This document shows, piece by piece, positions 1-7,867 of a DNA stretch of 64,000 bases (the first letter of the stretch is position 1; every line of letters begins with the position of its first letter). The translations under genes and the position numbers were made by a program. Source of the stretch: Nocardioides sp. (GTDB lineage: Bacteria; Actinomycetota; Actinomycetes; Propionibacteriales; Nocardioidaceae); NCBI GenBank assembly GCA_020636915.1, contig JACJWV010000007.1:124001-188000 (forward strand), read 5' to 3'. The notes under the pieces were generated by a model. That model searched no databases, was not told the DNA's origin, and worked only from the letters and a program-made list of their open reading frames with translations.

Positions 1-1322
1 TCCCGGCCTACAACGAGGCCGAGACGATCGCCGGCGTGCTGGACTCGCTCCTCCAGCAGACCCGGCTCCCCGACGTGATCCACCTGATCGTCAACAACAC
101 CTCCGACGACTCGGTCGAGATCGCGAGCCACTACGCCGGCCCGCACACGCGGATGACGCCCACGGGCGAGCAGAGCACGATCATCTACGTCCACGACATC
201 GGCAAGAACCCCGACAAGAAGGTCGGCGCGCTCAACTACGGCTACTCCCTGGTCGAGCACATGGACTACCTGCTCGGCGTCGACGGCGACACCACGCCGG
301 AGCCGGACGCGATCGAGCACCTGGTCAACGAGATCGCCAGCGACGACCGGATCGGCGGCATCTCCGCGATCTACTCGATCGACGACAGCGCGCTCGACAG
401 CGTCATGGCCAAGTTCCTCATCGCCGGCCAGCGCGCGCAGTTCGCCGCCTTCAACATGCAGAACCTGCTCAAGGGCCGCAACATGGCGGTGCTCGGCGGC
501 CAGTTCTCCATCTTCTCGACCCAGGCGCTGCGCGACGTGCTCCGCGACAGCCACCAGCGCACCCCGTGGGTCAGTGACAGCGAGGTCGAGGACTCGCTCC
601 TGTCGCTGCAGATCAAGAGCGCCGGCTACCTCACCAAGATCAGCGCCCGGGCCCGCGCCCACGTGGGCGGCATGGACACCCTGCGGTCCCTCGACGCCCA
701 GCAGGTCAAGTGGAACTTCGGCGCGATCGACCTGATGTGGCCCGGCCAACGAGGCGACACCAAGGGTCAGCCGTTCCACCCCAACCTGCGACTGCGCTGG
801 TTCGAGCACATGTCGATGGTGGTCAACATCGTCAGCCGCTCGATGTTCGTCTTCCTGCTCGCCGGCTCCCTGCAGCTGCACGCGTTCGTCTTCAGCGCCT
901 GGTGGCTGATCCCGCCGCTCGGCGCCGTCTGGCTCAACTACCGGGTCGCCCGGTCGATGGAGTTCGCCAACAAGCGCGACTACCTCTTCGCCCTGCTGGT
1001 CGTCCCGGCCGAGGCCTACATGGTGATCCGGATGGGCCACTTCATCCGGGCGTGGCTGAAGTTCTTCAGCCGACAACAGACCGACAACTGGGCCGCCCAG
1101 GCCAAGGCGGAGCGCGGCAAGGGTGTCGCCTGGATGTACCCCTACCTCTCCTTCGCCCTGGTCTTCGCGATCGCCGGCGTCATCTGGGTCTACTTCCTCC
1201 CCATCCCGCTCCGCTCCGACATCCTGGCGGTGTGCTGGCCGATCCTCGGCGTGATCACCGTGCTGCAGACCGCGTGGATGATCATCAAGGCCATGAAGCG
1301 CTACCGCGGTTTCAAGGCCTGA
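1..1322 (+). CDS. Family 2 glycosyltransferase, membrane-bound synthase type (5' end outside window)
   Basis: The reading frame is open from base 3 and has lost its first codons at the window edge; the visible part starts PAYNEAETIAGVLDSLL, typical of the GT-A nucleotide-binding start. Visible motifs are a DxD-like GVDGDTTPEPDA, an acidic SDSEVEDSL segment in the catalytic-base position, and QQVKW in place of the usual QxxRW. Four or so hydrophobic segments follow in the C-terminal third, as in processive cellulose- or hyaluronan-type synthases that polymerise a sugar and pass it through the membrane. The product cannot be read from sequence. A lipoprotein gene follows 42 bp downstream, and a GH6 cellulase and a response regulator lie nearby, so an exported glucan-like polymer is a reasonable inference. 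A second GT2 is at 58096-59322. Confidence 0.85.
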   Translation, partial: PAYNEAETIAGVLDSLLQQTRLPDVIHLIVNNTSDDSVEIASHYAGPHTRMTPTGEQSTIIYVHDIGKNPDKKVGALNYGYSLVEHMDYLLGVDGDTTPEPDAIEHLVNEIASDDRIGGISAIYSIDDSALDSVMAKFLIAGQRAQFAAFNMQNLLKGRNMAVLGGQFSIFSTQALRDVLRDSHQRTPWVSDSEVEDSLLSLQIKSAGYLTKISARARAHVGGMDTLRSLDAQQVKWNFGAIDLMWPGQRGDTKGQPFHPNLRLRWFEHMSMVVNIVSRSMFVFLLAGSLQLHAFVFSAWWLIPPLGAVWLNYRVARSMEFANKRDYLFALLVVPAEAYMVIRMGHFIRAWLKFFSRQQTDNWAAQAKAERGKGVAWMYPYLSFALVFAIAGVIWVYFLPIPLRSDILAVCWPILGVITVLQTAWMIIKAMKRYRGFKA

Positions 1323-1364
1323 CCTCTGCCGCCCGCTCGCCCCCGAACCCCGCAGGAGAACCTG

Positions 1365-2096
1365 ATGACCCGCACCCGCTCGCGCCTCTCGACGGCCGCG
1401 GCGAGCCTGACCGGCCTCGTCGCCGCCGCCGTGCTGCTCAGCGGCTGCTCCGCCATCGGCGACCTGACCAGCTCCGACGAGAAGTCCGCCTCGGCGAGCC
1501 CGTCCCCGAGCGCGTCGGCCACGCCGTACCCCTCGCAGTTCACCCGCGACGGCACGTTCCAGTCCCACATCGACATCAACGGGATGGACTACGTCTACAC
1601 GCTCTACCCGACCAAGTCGACGCCGCGGACGAACGAGTGGTACCCCAAGGGCAACAAGTACTTCTCGTTCACCTTCCAGGCCTACGACCTCAACCGGAAG
1701 ATCCGCGACCCGTTCGCGAGCAAGCGGAAGGTCTACCTCTCGCGGATCCAGGTCGACTCCGACACCGTGACCTACGACGGCGGGAAGACCCAGCACCCCT
1801 ACGAGCTCGACGCCGAGGCGAAGACGATCACCTTCGACCCCGAGCCGCTCTCGACGAAGTACGGGATGCTCATCACCTCCCCCAAGGGCGCCTTCGAGCT
1901 GCGCAACCAGAAGATCAAGCCGACCTCGAAGGACACCAAGGGCATCGACCTGCACTTCACCGCGACCGTGTGGGTCCAGGACTCCCCCGGTTCGACCGGC
2001 TTCACCAAGAAGGTCATCAAGCAGAAGGTCCCGATCGCGATCTTCCAGAGCGACAAGCCCACCCAGGCGCAGAAGATCCCTGTCGACGCGAACTAG
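1365..2096 (+). CDS. Putative lipoprotein of unknown function
   Basis: A 243-residue protein with a signal peptide ending in the lipobox LLSGC (Cys27 or so), followed by a Ser/Ala/Pro-rich linker (SASASPSPSASATP) and a globular region of about 195 residues. An AGGAG ribosome site sits about 7 bases before the ATG. No family motif is recognised; the mature part is rich in beta-prone, charged residues with no Cys. It is probably co-transcribed with the upstream glycosyltransferase (42-bp gap), suggesting an outer-face accessory role in polymer export or modification. That role is inferred from position only. Confidence 0.75.
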   Translation: MTRTRSRLSTAAASLTGLVAAAVLLSGCSAIGDLTSSDEKSASASPSPSASATPYPSQFTRDGTFQSHIDINGMDYVYTLYPTKSTPRTNEWYPKGNKYFSFTFQAYDLNRKIRDPFASKRKVYLSRIQVDSDTVTYDGGKTQHPYELDAEAKTITFDPEPLSTKYGMLITSPKGAFELRNQKIKPTSKDTKGIDLHFTATVWVQDSPGSTGFTKKVIKQKVPIAIFQSDKPTQAQKIPVDAN

Positions 2097-2159
2097 TGGT
2101 CACCACCGGAAGTTCGTCGTGCGTCCCGCACCCGACGAACCTCCAGCGGCGACCACTAG
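2093..2159. terminator. Nested inverted repeat between convergent genes
   Basis: Outer arms CTAGTGGTC (2093-2101) and GACCACTAG (2151-2159) are perfectly complementary, and the left arm contains the stop codon of the lipoprotein gene. An inner stem GTTCGTCG (2112-2119) pairs with CGACGAAC (2133-2140), extended by TGCG/CGCA. No U-tract follows, which is normal in high-GC actinobacteria. Its place between convergent genes fits a bidirectional terminator. Confidence 0.6.
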
Positions 2160-2213
2160 ACGACCCCGCGGACGACCGGCGCGAGGTCAGGAGCCGGATC
2201 GGACGGCGAGGTC

Positions 2214-3452
2214 CTACGCGGCCTCGGCGAGGCGGTAGCCGACGCCCCGGACGGTCTCGATGTACTTCGGGGTGCCGGCGTCGTCGCCGATCTTGCGCCG
2301 CAGGTTGGCGATGTGGACCTCCACCGACCGTTTGTCCGCCTCGTTCACGAAGTACGACGTGACGTACTGCTGACCGCGCATCGTCAGCACCAGGTCGGCC
2401 TTGCTGCGCACCCGCCGGCCGGTGCTCAGCAGCGACGCGAGCAGGTCGAACTCGGTGCGGGTGAGGTCGACGCTGCCGCCGTTGACCGTCACGACGCGGG
2501 TGTCGTTGTTGAGCGCGAGCCCGTTGAACCGGATCCACCCGCCCTGGGCCTGCGGCACGCTGTGGGAGGGCTCCGGCGCGACCGGGTGCTGCGGCGGCGG
2601 CTGCTGGTACTGCGGCGCGGGTGGGGCGGGTTGCTGGTACTGCGGCGGAGCCGGCTGCTGGTACGGCTGCTGCTGGGGCTGCGGCTCGGGGGGCGGCTGG
2701 TAGGCCGGAGGCGCCGGCTGCTGGTACGGCTGCTGGTACGGCGGCTGGGGATGCTGCTCGGGCGGCGGCTGGTACGCCGGCGGAGCGGGCTGCTGGTACT
2801 GCGGCTGGTGCTGCGGCTGATGCTGGGGCTGCGGCTCCGGCGGCCGCGCAGCGGGCTGGTGGTGGGGCTCGGGCTCGGGCTGGCGGTGCTGCGGGCGGTA
2901 GGGCTGCGGCTCCGGGGGCGCGGTCTCCTCCGGGGTCAGCGGGCGCAGCGGCGCGTTCGCCGTGAGGTTGCGCGCGGCCGCGGCCGCCCACGACTCCTCG
3001 TGCGGCTCCTCGGGCGGCGGCGCCTCCCCGCCCTCGTGGTCCTCGCCGGCCCAGCCGGTCGGCGTCTCGAACCTGGTCCGGGGCCGGCGGAGCATCGAGT
3101 CCGCGCGGGCGCGGAGCTCCCGGGGGCGGAACGGCTTGACGAGGTAGTCGTCCGCACCCGCCTCGAAGCCCTGCACGACGTCGATCTCGTCGGCGAGGGC
3201 CGTGATCATGATCAGGTAGGTGTTGCTGAACTCGCGCAGCCGCTTGGCGACAGCGAACCCGTCCATCCCGGGCATGTTGACGTCGAGCGTCGTGATCAGG
3301 GGGTTGTGCTGACGGACGGCGTCGACGCCGTCCGGGCCGTTCTCGGTGACGACGGTGCGGAAGCCGGACTGGGTGAGCACGATGTCGATGAGATCGCGGA
3401 CGTCGGGGTCGTCCTCGATGATGACGGCCACCCAGTCGTTGTCCGGCTGCAT
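2214..3452 (-). CDS. OmpR-family response regulator with long Pro/Gln-rich linker
   Basis: 412 residues. Residues 7-125 form a receiver domain with acidic pocket EDDPD (13-17), phosphoacceptor Asp57 in TTLDVNMPGMDG, Thr84 and Lys106 (YLVKPF). Residues 310-410 form a winged-helix DNA-binding domain (LTRTEFDLLASLL; SVEVHIANLRRKIG; IETVRGVGYRL). Between them lies an unusual linker of about 170 residues (140-305), of which 180-295 is almost only Pro, Gln, Tyr, Ala and His in short repeats such as YQQPAPPAYQPPPE. Usual OmpR linkers are 5-20 residues. No histidine kinase gene is nearby. It lies 84 bp downstream of the GH6 gene on the same strand. A paralog with a normal linker is at 60406-61227; both flank glycosyltransferase genes. 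Confidence 0.92.
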   Translation of the reverse strand: MQPDNDWVAVIIEDDPDVRDLIDIVLTQSGFRTVVTENGPDGVDAVRQHNPLITTLDVNMPGMDGFAVAKRLREFSNTYLIMITALADEIDVVQGFEAGADDYLVKPFRPRELRARADSMLRRPRTRFETPTGWAGEDHEGGEAPPPEEPHEESWAAAAARNLTANAPLRPLTPEETAPPEPQPYRPQHRQPEPEPHHQPAARPPEPQPQHQPQHQPQYQQPAPPAYQPPPEQHPQPPYQQPYQQPAPPAYQPPPEPQPQQQPYQQPAPPQYQQPAPPAPQYQQPPPQHPVAPEPSHSVPQAQGGWIRFNGLALNNDTRVVTVNGGSVDLTRTEFDLLASLLSTGRRVRSKADLVLTMRGQQYVTSYFVNEADKRSVEVHIANLRRKIGDDAGTPKYIETVRGVGYRLAEAA

Positions 3453-3536
3453 GGCTTGAATGCTAACAACGGCGAGACCCGCCGCCGCCGCAGGTGCAGG
3501 CTTCCGCCCCGGAGGACCTGCAGTGGTCTTGCCCGC

Positions 3537-4568
3537 TCACCAGCCGGAGGAGGCTGCCATCGCCATCGCCCGGGCCGGCCAGAACTGGCCGGCGGGCGGG
3601 CCGCCGTTGCACTCCCCGTCGCTCTCGCCGGGCGGCTTGACCCAGGCGTAGGCGTCGAGGTGGGGCGAGTCGCCCGCCGGCGCCGCGGTCGGGTCCGTGC
3701 CGTAGGCACGGCCGGGCGGGTTGCACCACACGTCCGTGGAGCCGTTGCCGTTGCGCCCGCTGTCGATGATGTAGTGCGCGCCGCCGAGCAGGCCGCTGAG
3801 CTTCTCGCCGTACTTCCTCTCGTCGTCGTCGGACTGGTAGTTCGACACGTTGGTGGCGAAGCCGCGCACGTCCTCGACCCCGACCTCCTTCAGCAGGGGC
3901 GCGAGCTTCGAGGGGTCGACCCAGTTGGAGTGTCCCCCGTCGACGTAGGTCGTGACCCCCGCCTGCGCGAGCCGGTCCACGGCGTCCGCGATCAGCGCGA
4001 CCCGCTGTCCTCGCCGGTCGCACTCGATCGCCGACGCGAGCGCATCCGGCTCGACGACGGCGACCGCGCCGTCTCCTCCGCTCGCCGCGTCGGCGATCTC
4101 CTGCACCCAGTCGCCGTACTGCGCTGCGGGCAGCCCGCCGCCGGAGAAGCCGCCGGTGCAGTCGCGGTCAGGGATGCCGTAGACGACGAAGGTGGGCACC
4201 TGCCCGGCGCCGTCGGCGCCGTCGACGATCTTGGTCACGAACGGCCCCACCTCTCCGGGCGGGTACTCCTCCGGCGTCAGCCAGATGCCCGTCGGGGTCT
4301 GCGCCAGGCGGTCGAAGACGGCCTGCTCGTCGGTGTTGCCCTGCGCCTTCGCCTCCGCGGCGGCCCGGGCGGCGCGGGAGTCCGGGTCGGCGTAGCCGGC
4401 GCGCTCCGCGTAGGCGTTGACGGTCTGCGCGTCCGCCGCCGGCCGACCGCCGTCCGAGCCCCCGCTACCGCCGCCGCACCCCGCGAGGGGTGCGACGACG
4501 GCGACGACCGCGGTGACGGTCAGCAGCAGCGCGCGCGGCCGGGAGCGTCGGAGGAAGGGCACCGGCAC
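3537..4568 (-). CDS. Glycoside hydrolase family 6 (cellulase) lipoprotein
   Basis: 343 residues with a signal peptide and lipobox LAGC (about residue 30), so probably anchored outside the membrane. GH6 landmarks are in order: VVYGIPDRDC, VVEPDALA, YVDGGHSNW, FATNVSNY, IIDSGRNGNG, WCNPPGRAYG, AWVKPPGESDGEC and FWPARAMAM. The Asp in IPDRDC and the Asp of the VVEPD segment occupy the usual catalytic acid/base region of this inverting beta-1,4-glucanase family. Start GTG 4568, one base after the stop of the MFS gene, so the two are likely co-transcribed. GH6 enzymes are associated with the bacterial cellulose-like synthase CslA in Streptomyces; here a GT2 synthase is 2.2 kb away. Either polymer editing during export or growth on cellulose is possible. 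Confidence 0.92.
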   Translation of the reverse strand: MPVPFLRRSRPRALLLTVTAVVAVVAPLAGCGGGSGGSDGGRPAADAQTVNAYAERAGYADPDSRAARAAAEAKAQGNTDEQAVFDRLAQTPTGIWLTPEEYPPGEVGPFVTKIVDGADGAGQVPTFVVYGIPDRDCTGGFSGGGLPAAQYGDWVQEIADAASGGDGAVAVVEPDALASAIECDRRGQRVALIADAVDRLAQAGVTTYVDGGHSNWVDPSKLAPLLKEVGVEDVRGFATNVSNYQSDDDERKYGEKLSGLLGGAHYIIDSGRNGNGSTDVWCNPPGRAYGTDPTAAPAGDSPHLDAYAWVKPPGESDGECNGGPPAGQFWPARAMAMAASSGW

Positions 4569-4569
4569 A

Positions 4570-6006
4570 TCATGCCCGAGGCCGTCCGGCCCTCCCGCGA
4601 CCCGGGGCGAAGACCGCGGCTACCGCCGCGACGGCGACCGCCCCCGCGCCGGTGAGCAGGGCCGGTCCGATCGCGCCGTCGTAGCCGGCCGGCGTCAGCT
4701 CGCCGCCGTTGGCCAGGAAGACCGCGGTCAGCAGGGCGACGCCGATCGCCACCCCGAACTCCCGGACCGTGGAGTTGGCCGAGCTCGCGATCGCGAAGTC
4801 CTCGTCGGGCAGCCCGTCGAGGACGGCCGTCGCCATCGGCGCGAAGGTCAGCCCCATGCCGACGCCCGCCAGGAGCAGCGGCGCGACGAACGACGAGTAG
4901 CCAGCCCCGGTCTCGGTCAGCACGGCGAACCACACCAGCGACGCGGTCTGCAGCACCAGGCCCAGGGAGAGCAGCGGCCGCAACCCCACCCGCGGCGCCA
5001 GCGCACCGGCGATCGGCGCCACCACCATCGGCGCCGCGGTCCACGGCAGGGTCCGCACGCCGGCCTCGAGCGGGCTGTAGCCCTGGACGATCTGCAGGTA
5101 CTGCGAGAGCAGGAAGACGGTGCCGAACATGCCGAGGGTGAAGAACAGCGCGATCACGTTGGCGACCGAGAAGCTGCGCGATGCAAACAGCCGCAGGGGC
5201 AGCACCGCGTAGGAGCGGCCGCGCGCCCAGGCGACGTACGCCGGGAGGAGCAGGCCTGCCACGACCAGCGGGACGACCACGCGCGGATCGCTCCACCCGT
5301 CGTCGTTGCCGTGCACGATGCCCCACACCCCGAGGAAGACGGCGCCGCCGAGCATGAGCACGCCGACCCAGTCCAGGCGCTGCCAGGTGCCGCGGGACTC
5401 CTGGATCGCCACCAGCAGCAGCGGCACGGCCACCACGGCGACGGGCACGTTGAGCCAGAAGATCGCCTGCCAGCTGACGCCCTCGACGACGGCCCCGCCG
5501 ATCACCGGACCGAGCGCGACACCCAGGCCGCTGACGCCGCCCCAGATGCCGATCGCCGCTGCCCGCATCGCAGGCGGCACGGCCGACGCCAGCAGGGTCA
5601 GCGAGAGCGGCATGATCGCGGCCGCACCGAGGCCCTGCACGGCGCGCGCGGCGATCAGCGCCTCCGAGGTCGTCGACAGTGCCGAGGCGATCGAGGCGAG
5701 GGTGAAGACGGCGACCCCGGCCAGCATGACCCGTCGCCGGCCGAGCCGGTCGCCCAGGGTGGCGGCGGGGAGCATGAACGTCGCGAACGACAGCGTGTAG
5801 GCGTTCACGAACCACGACAGCTGGCCGACGCTCGACCCGAGGTCGGCGCGGACGACCGGCAGCGCGCTGGTCATCACCAGGTTGTCGAGGGTCGCCATGA
5901 ACATCGGCAGGGACGCCGCCACGACCGCGAGCCAGACCGACGCGCGACGGGTGCGGGCGGGTGCGGCGACGGGGGCGACCGGGGGTGCTGCGTCGAGTGC
6001 GGTCAT
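4570..6006 (-). CDS. MFS transporter, EmrB/QacA (DHA2) type drug exporter
   Basis: 478 residues with about 14 hydrophobic segments, the DHA2 pattern. TM1 is MFMATLDNLVMTSALPVVRADL (given in part: ATLDNLVMTSALPVV), motif A is GDRLGRRRVML, and motif C-like glycine-rich helices follow. It is expected to export hydrophobic or cationic compounds using the proton gradient. The ATG at 6006 is chosen because CCGGAG lies 6-7 bases upstream and the next upstream start adds an unlike N-terminus. Divergent from a TetR gene with an inverted repeat between them; the GH6 gene begins one base after its stop. Substrate unknown. Confidence 0.9.
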   Translation of the reverse strand: MTALDAAPPVAPVAAPARTRRASVWLAVVAASLPMFMATLDNLVMTSALPVVRADLGSSVGQLSWFVNAYTLSFATFMLPAATLGDRLGRRRVMLAGVAVFTLASIASALSTTSEALIAARAVQGLGAAAIMPLSLTLLASAVPPAMRAAAIGIWGGVSGLGVALGPVIGGAVVEGVSWQAIFWLNVPVAVVAVPLLLVAIQESRGTWQRLDWVGVLMLGGAVFLGVWGIVHGNDDGWSDPRVVVPLVVAGLLLPAYVAWARGRSYAVLPLRLFASRSFSVANVIALFFTLGMFGTVFLLSQYLQIVQGYSPLEAGVRTLPWTAAPMVVAPIAGALAPRVGLRPLLSLGLVLQTASLVWFAVLTETGAGYSSFVAPLLLAGVGMGLTFAPMATAVLDGLPDEDFAIASSANSTVREFGVAIGVALLTAVFLANGGELTPAGYDGAIGPALLTGAGAVAVAAVAAVFAPGRGRAGRPRA

Positions 6007-6033
6007 CGGATGCTCCGGAAGTAGGCATTGAAT

Positions 6034-6062
6034 GATTACTAGTGTCAGCACCATAAGTAATC
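6034..6062. promoter_or_regulatory. Inverted repeat, probable TetR operator in divergent promoter region
   Basis: GATTACT (6034-6040) and AGTAATC (6056-6062) are perfect inverted repeats with a 15-bp spacer, in the 66 bp between the MFS start (6006) and the TetR start (6073). The segment is notably AT-rich against its surroundings. Position and symmetry fit an operator at which the TetR protein represses both genes. Confidence 0.6.
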
Positions 6063-6072
6063 GACTGATAAC

Positions 6073-6675
6073 ATGTCAACCATGAACACCGAGAAGGCCA
6101 GCCGGATGACCGCAGACGACCGCCGCGAGCTGGTCCTCGCGGCGGCGACCCGGGCCTTCGCCCGGTCCGGGTACGCCGGGACCAGCACCGACGCCGTCGC
6201 CAAGGAGGCCGGCGTCTCCCAGCCGTACGTCGTGCGGCTGTTCGGGTCGAAGCTCGACCTGTTCCTGGAGGTGTTCACGCACGCAGTACGACGGATCGAG
6301 GCGGCGTTCGCCGAGGTGGTCGACGCCGGGCCGTTCGACCCCGACAGCGAGGACGACAAGGCCCGGATGGGGCTGGCCTACGCGGAGCTGATCCAGGACC
6401 GCGACTTCCTGCAGGTCATGATGCACGGCTTCTCCAGCGGCGGCGTGCCGGAGATCGCCGCTGCCGCCCGCCGGTGCATGGGCGAGGTGTTCGCGACCAT
6501 CCGGCGCACCGGCTGGGACGACGAGCAGTGTCGCGACTTCGTCGCCCACGGCATGCTGCTCAACGTGATGCTGTCGATGCGCGCGCCCGAGCACCTGCAC
6601 CCCGACGACCCGCTGAGCGCGCTCACCACGTGTGCCTTCGGCGAGCACCTCGACCTGCTCGAGCCGCCCGCGTGA
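6073..6675 (+). CDS. TetR/AcrR family transcriptional regulator
   Basis: 200 residues. Residues about 13-60 form the TetR helix-turn-helix (RRELVLAAATRAFARSGY, TSTDAVAKEAGVSQPYVVR, LFGSKLDLFLEVF), and the remainder is a helical ligand-binding domain. It is transcribed away from the MFS exporter with an inverted repeat between, the usual layout of a local drug-responsive repressor. ATG 6073 is used; ATG 6082 is an alternative, and neither has a strong ribosome site. Its stop overlaps the Maf start (TGATG), so Maf may be translated from the same transcript. Confidence 0.9.
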   Translation: MSTMNTEKASRMTADDRRELVLAAATRAFARSGYAGTSTDAVAKEAGVSQPYVVRLFGSKLDLFLEVFTHAVRRIEAAFAEVVDAGPFDPDSEDDKARMGLAYAELIQDRDFLQVMMHGFSSGGVPEIAAAARRCMGEVFATIRRTGWDDEQCRDFVAHGMLLNVMLSMRAPEHLHPDDPLSALTTCAFGEHLDLLEPPA

Positions 6676-7295
6676 TGGCGTCCCGGGTGCCCCTCGTCCT
6701 GGCCTCGGCCTCCCCCGCGCGCCTGCAGACCCTGCGCAACGCCGGGCTCGACCCACTGGTGCTCGTGTCCGGCGTCGACGAGGACCAGCTCGACGGGCTG
6801 CCGCCGGCCGAGCTCGCGCTCCAGCTGGCCGAGCTCAAGTGCGCCGCGGTCGCCGGCCGCACCGAGGTGCCGCAGGGAGCTCTCGTCCTGGGCTGCGACT
6901 CGGTCCTCGACCTCGACGGCCGCGCGCTGGGCAAGCCCGACGACGCGGAGGACGCGGTCCGCCGCTGGCAGGCGATGCGCGGCCGCTCCGGGGTGCTGCG
7001 CACCGGACACTCCCTGCACGACACCGCCACCGGCCGGGTCGCGGCCGCCACTGCGTCGACGACCGTGCACTTCGCCGACGTGACCGACGAGGAGGTGGCG
7101 GCCTACGTCGCGACCGGCGAGCCGCTCGCGGTCGCCGGGGCCTTCACGGTCGACGGCCTGGGCGGCGCGTTCGTCACGGGCATCGACGGCGACCACCACA
7201 ACGTGGTGGGGGTCAGCCTGCCGCTGGTCCGGGACCTGGTCGCCGAGCTGGGCCACTCGTGGACGGACCTGTGGTCCCCTCGCCGACCGGGGTGA
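6675..7295 (+). CDS. maf: Maf family nucleoside triphosphate pyrophosphatase
   Basis: 206 residues. ASASPARLQTL matches the Maf start motif (S-x-SPRR), followed by GCDSVLDLDG carrying the catalytic Asp region and GKPDDAEDA. Maf proteins hydrolyse dTTP, UTP or modified nucleotides to monophosphates and restrain septum formation or clear damaged nucleotides. The ATG overlaps the TetR stop by one base. The last 83 bases overlap the convergent GtrA-like gene, which is unusual. In Mycobacterium tuberculosis maf lies in the same conserved neighbourhood as an acyl-CoA dehydrogenase and acyl-CoA carboxylase genes. Confidence 0.92.
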   Translation: MASRVPLVLASASPARLQTLRNAGLDPLVLVSGVDEDQLDGLPPAELALQLAELKCAAVAGRTEVPQGALVLGCDSVLDLDGRALGKPDDAEDAVRRWQAMRGRSGVLRTGHSLHDTATGRVAAATASTTVHFADVTDEEVAAYVATGEPLAVAGAFTVDGLGGAFVTGIDGDHHNVVGVSLPLVRDLVAELGHSWTDLWSPRRPG

Positions 7296-7836
7296 CCTCG
7301 ACCCGGTCGACCGGCAGCAGGATGGGCCCGGTGTCCTGGCGCAGCTCGCTGAGCTCGAAGACCTGCATCGGTCGTTGCTTGAGCTCCGCGAGGTGCACCG
7401 GGCGGCGGAAGACCAGGGTCCGGAACAGGTAGAACCGCGCGACCATCCCGAGGAAGAGCCCGATCAGGTTCGCCGAGAGGTTGTCGGAGAACGGGTCGTC
7501 CAGGCCCATCACGTTGCGGCTGACCCACAGGCACGCCATCGGGATCAGCATCGTGACCAGGTTGATGGCCACGAACATCAGCCGGCCGCCGTCGGCCGTT
7601 CGCGGGGGGCGGTCCTTGAACACCCAGCTGCGACTGCCGCGGTAGCTGACCACCATGCCGACCACGTTGGCGATCGCGTAGGCCAGGTAGGGCTGCCCGG
7701 AGAGCGGTGCGTCGTACCCGGTGGCGAAGCCGTGCACGAGGAAGTTGAAGATCAGGAACGCGACGATCGTCGCCAGGCCACCGACGGCGAGGAACCGGTA
7801 CGCCTCGGTGAGGACCCGACGCCACCGGTTCGACAT
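7213..7836 (-). CDS. GtrA-like membrane protein
   Basis: 207 residues with four hydrophobic segments: YRFLAVGGLATIVAFLIFN, YLAYAIANVVGMVVSY, LMFVAINLVTMLIPM and LIGLFLGMVARFYLFR. The pattern, with RSWVFK after helix 2 and RTLVF after helix 4, is that of the GtrA/DPMS family (PF04138), small flippase-like proteins for polyprenyl-linked sugars. The C-terminal tail of about 50 residues beyond helix 4 is Pro/Gly-rich, is probably disordered, and reads through into the 3' end of maf. Confidence 0.88.
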   Translation of the reverse strand: MSNRWRRVLTEAYRFLAVGGLATIVAFLIFNFLVHGFATGYDAPLSGQPYLAYAIANVVGMVVSYRGSRSWVFKDRPPRTADGGRLMFVAINLVTMLIPMACLWVSRNVMGLDDPFSDNLSANLIGLFLGMVARFYLFRTLVFRRPVHLAELKQRPMQVFELSELRQDTGPILLPVDRVEVTPVGEGTTGPSTSGPARRPGPGPAAG

Positions 7837-7867
7837 GGTGGCAAGGCTAGCCGCTGACCAGCAGCGT

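Noticed and set aside
2560..2930. Repetitive GCTGGTACTGCGG-like DNA as an intergenic repeat array
   Set aside because: It lies inside the response regulator frame and encodes its Pro/Gln-rich linker; plus-strand frames across it are shadows.
2214..3452. A partner histidine kinase for either response regulator
   Set aside because: No protein in the window has H-box and HATPase motifs, so both regulators are treated as orphans here; a kinase left of the window cannot be excluded for the first.
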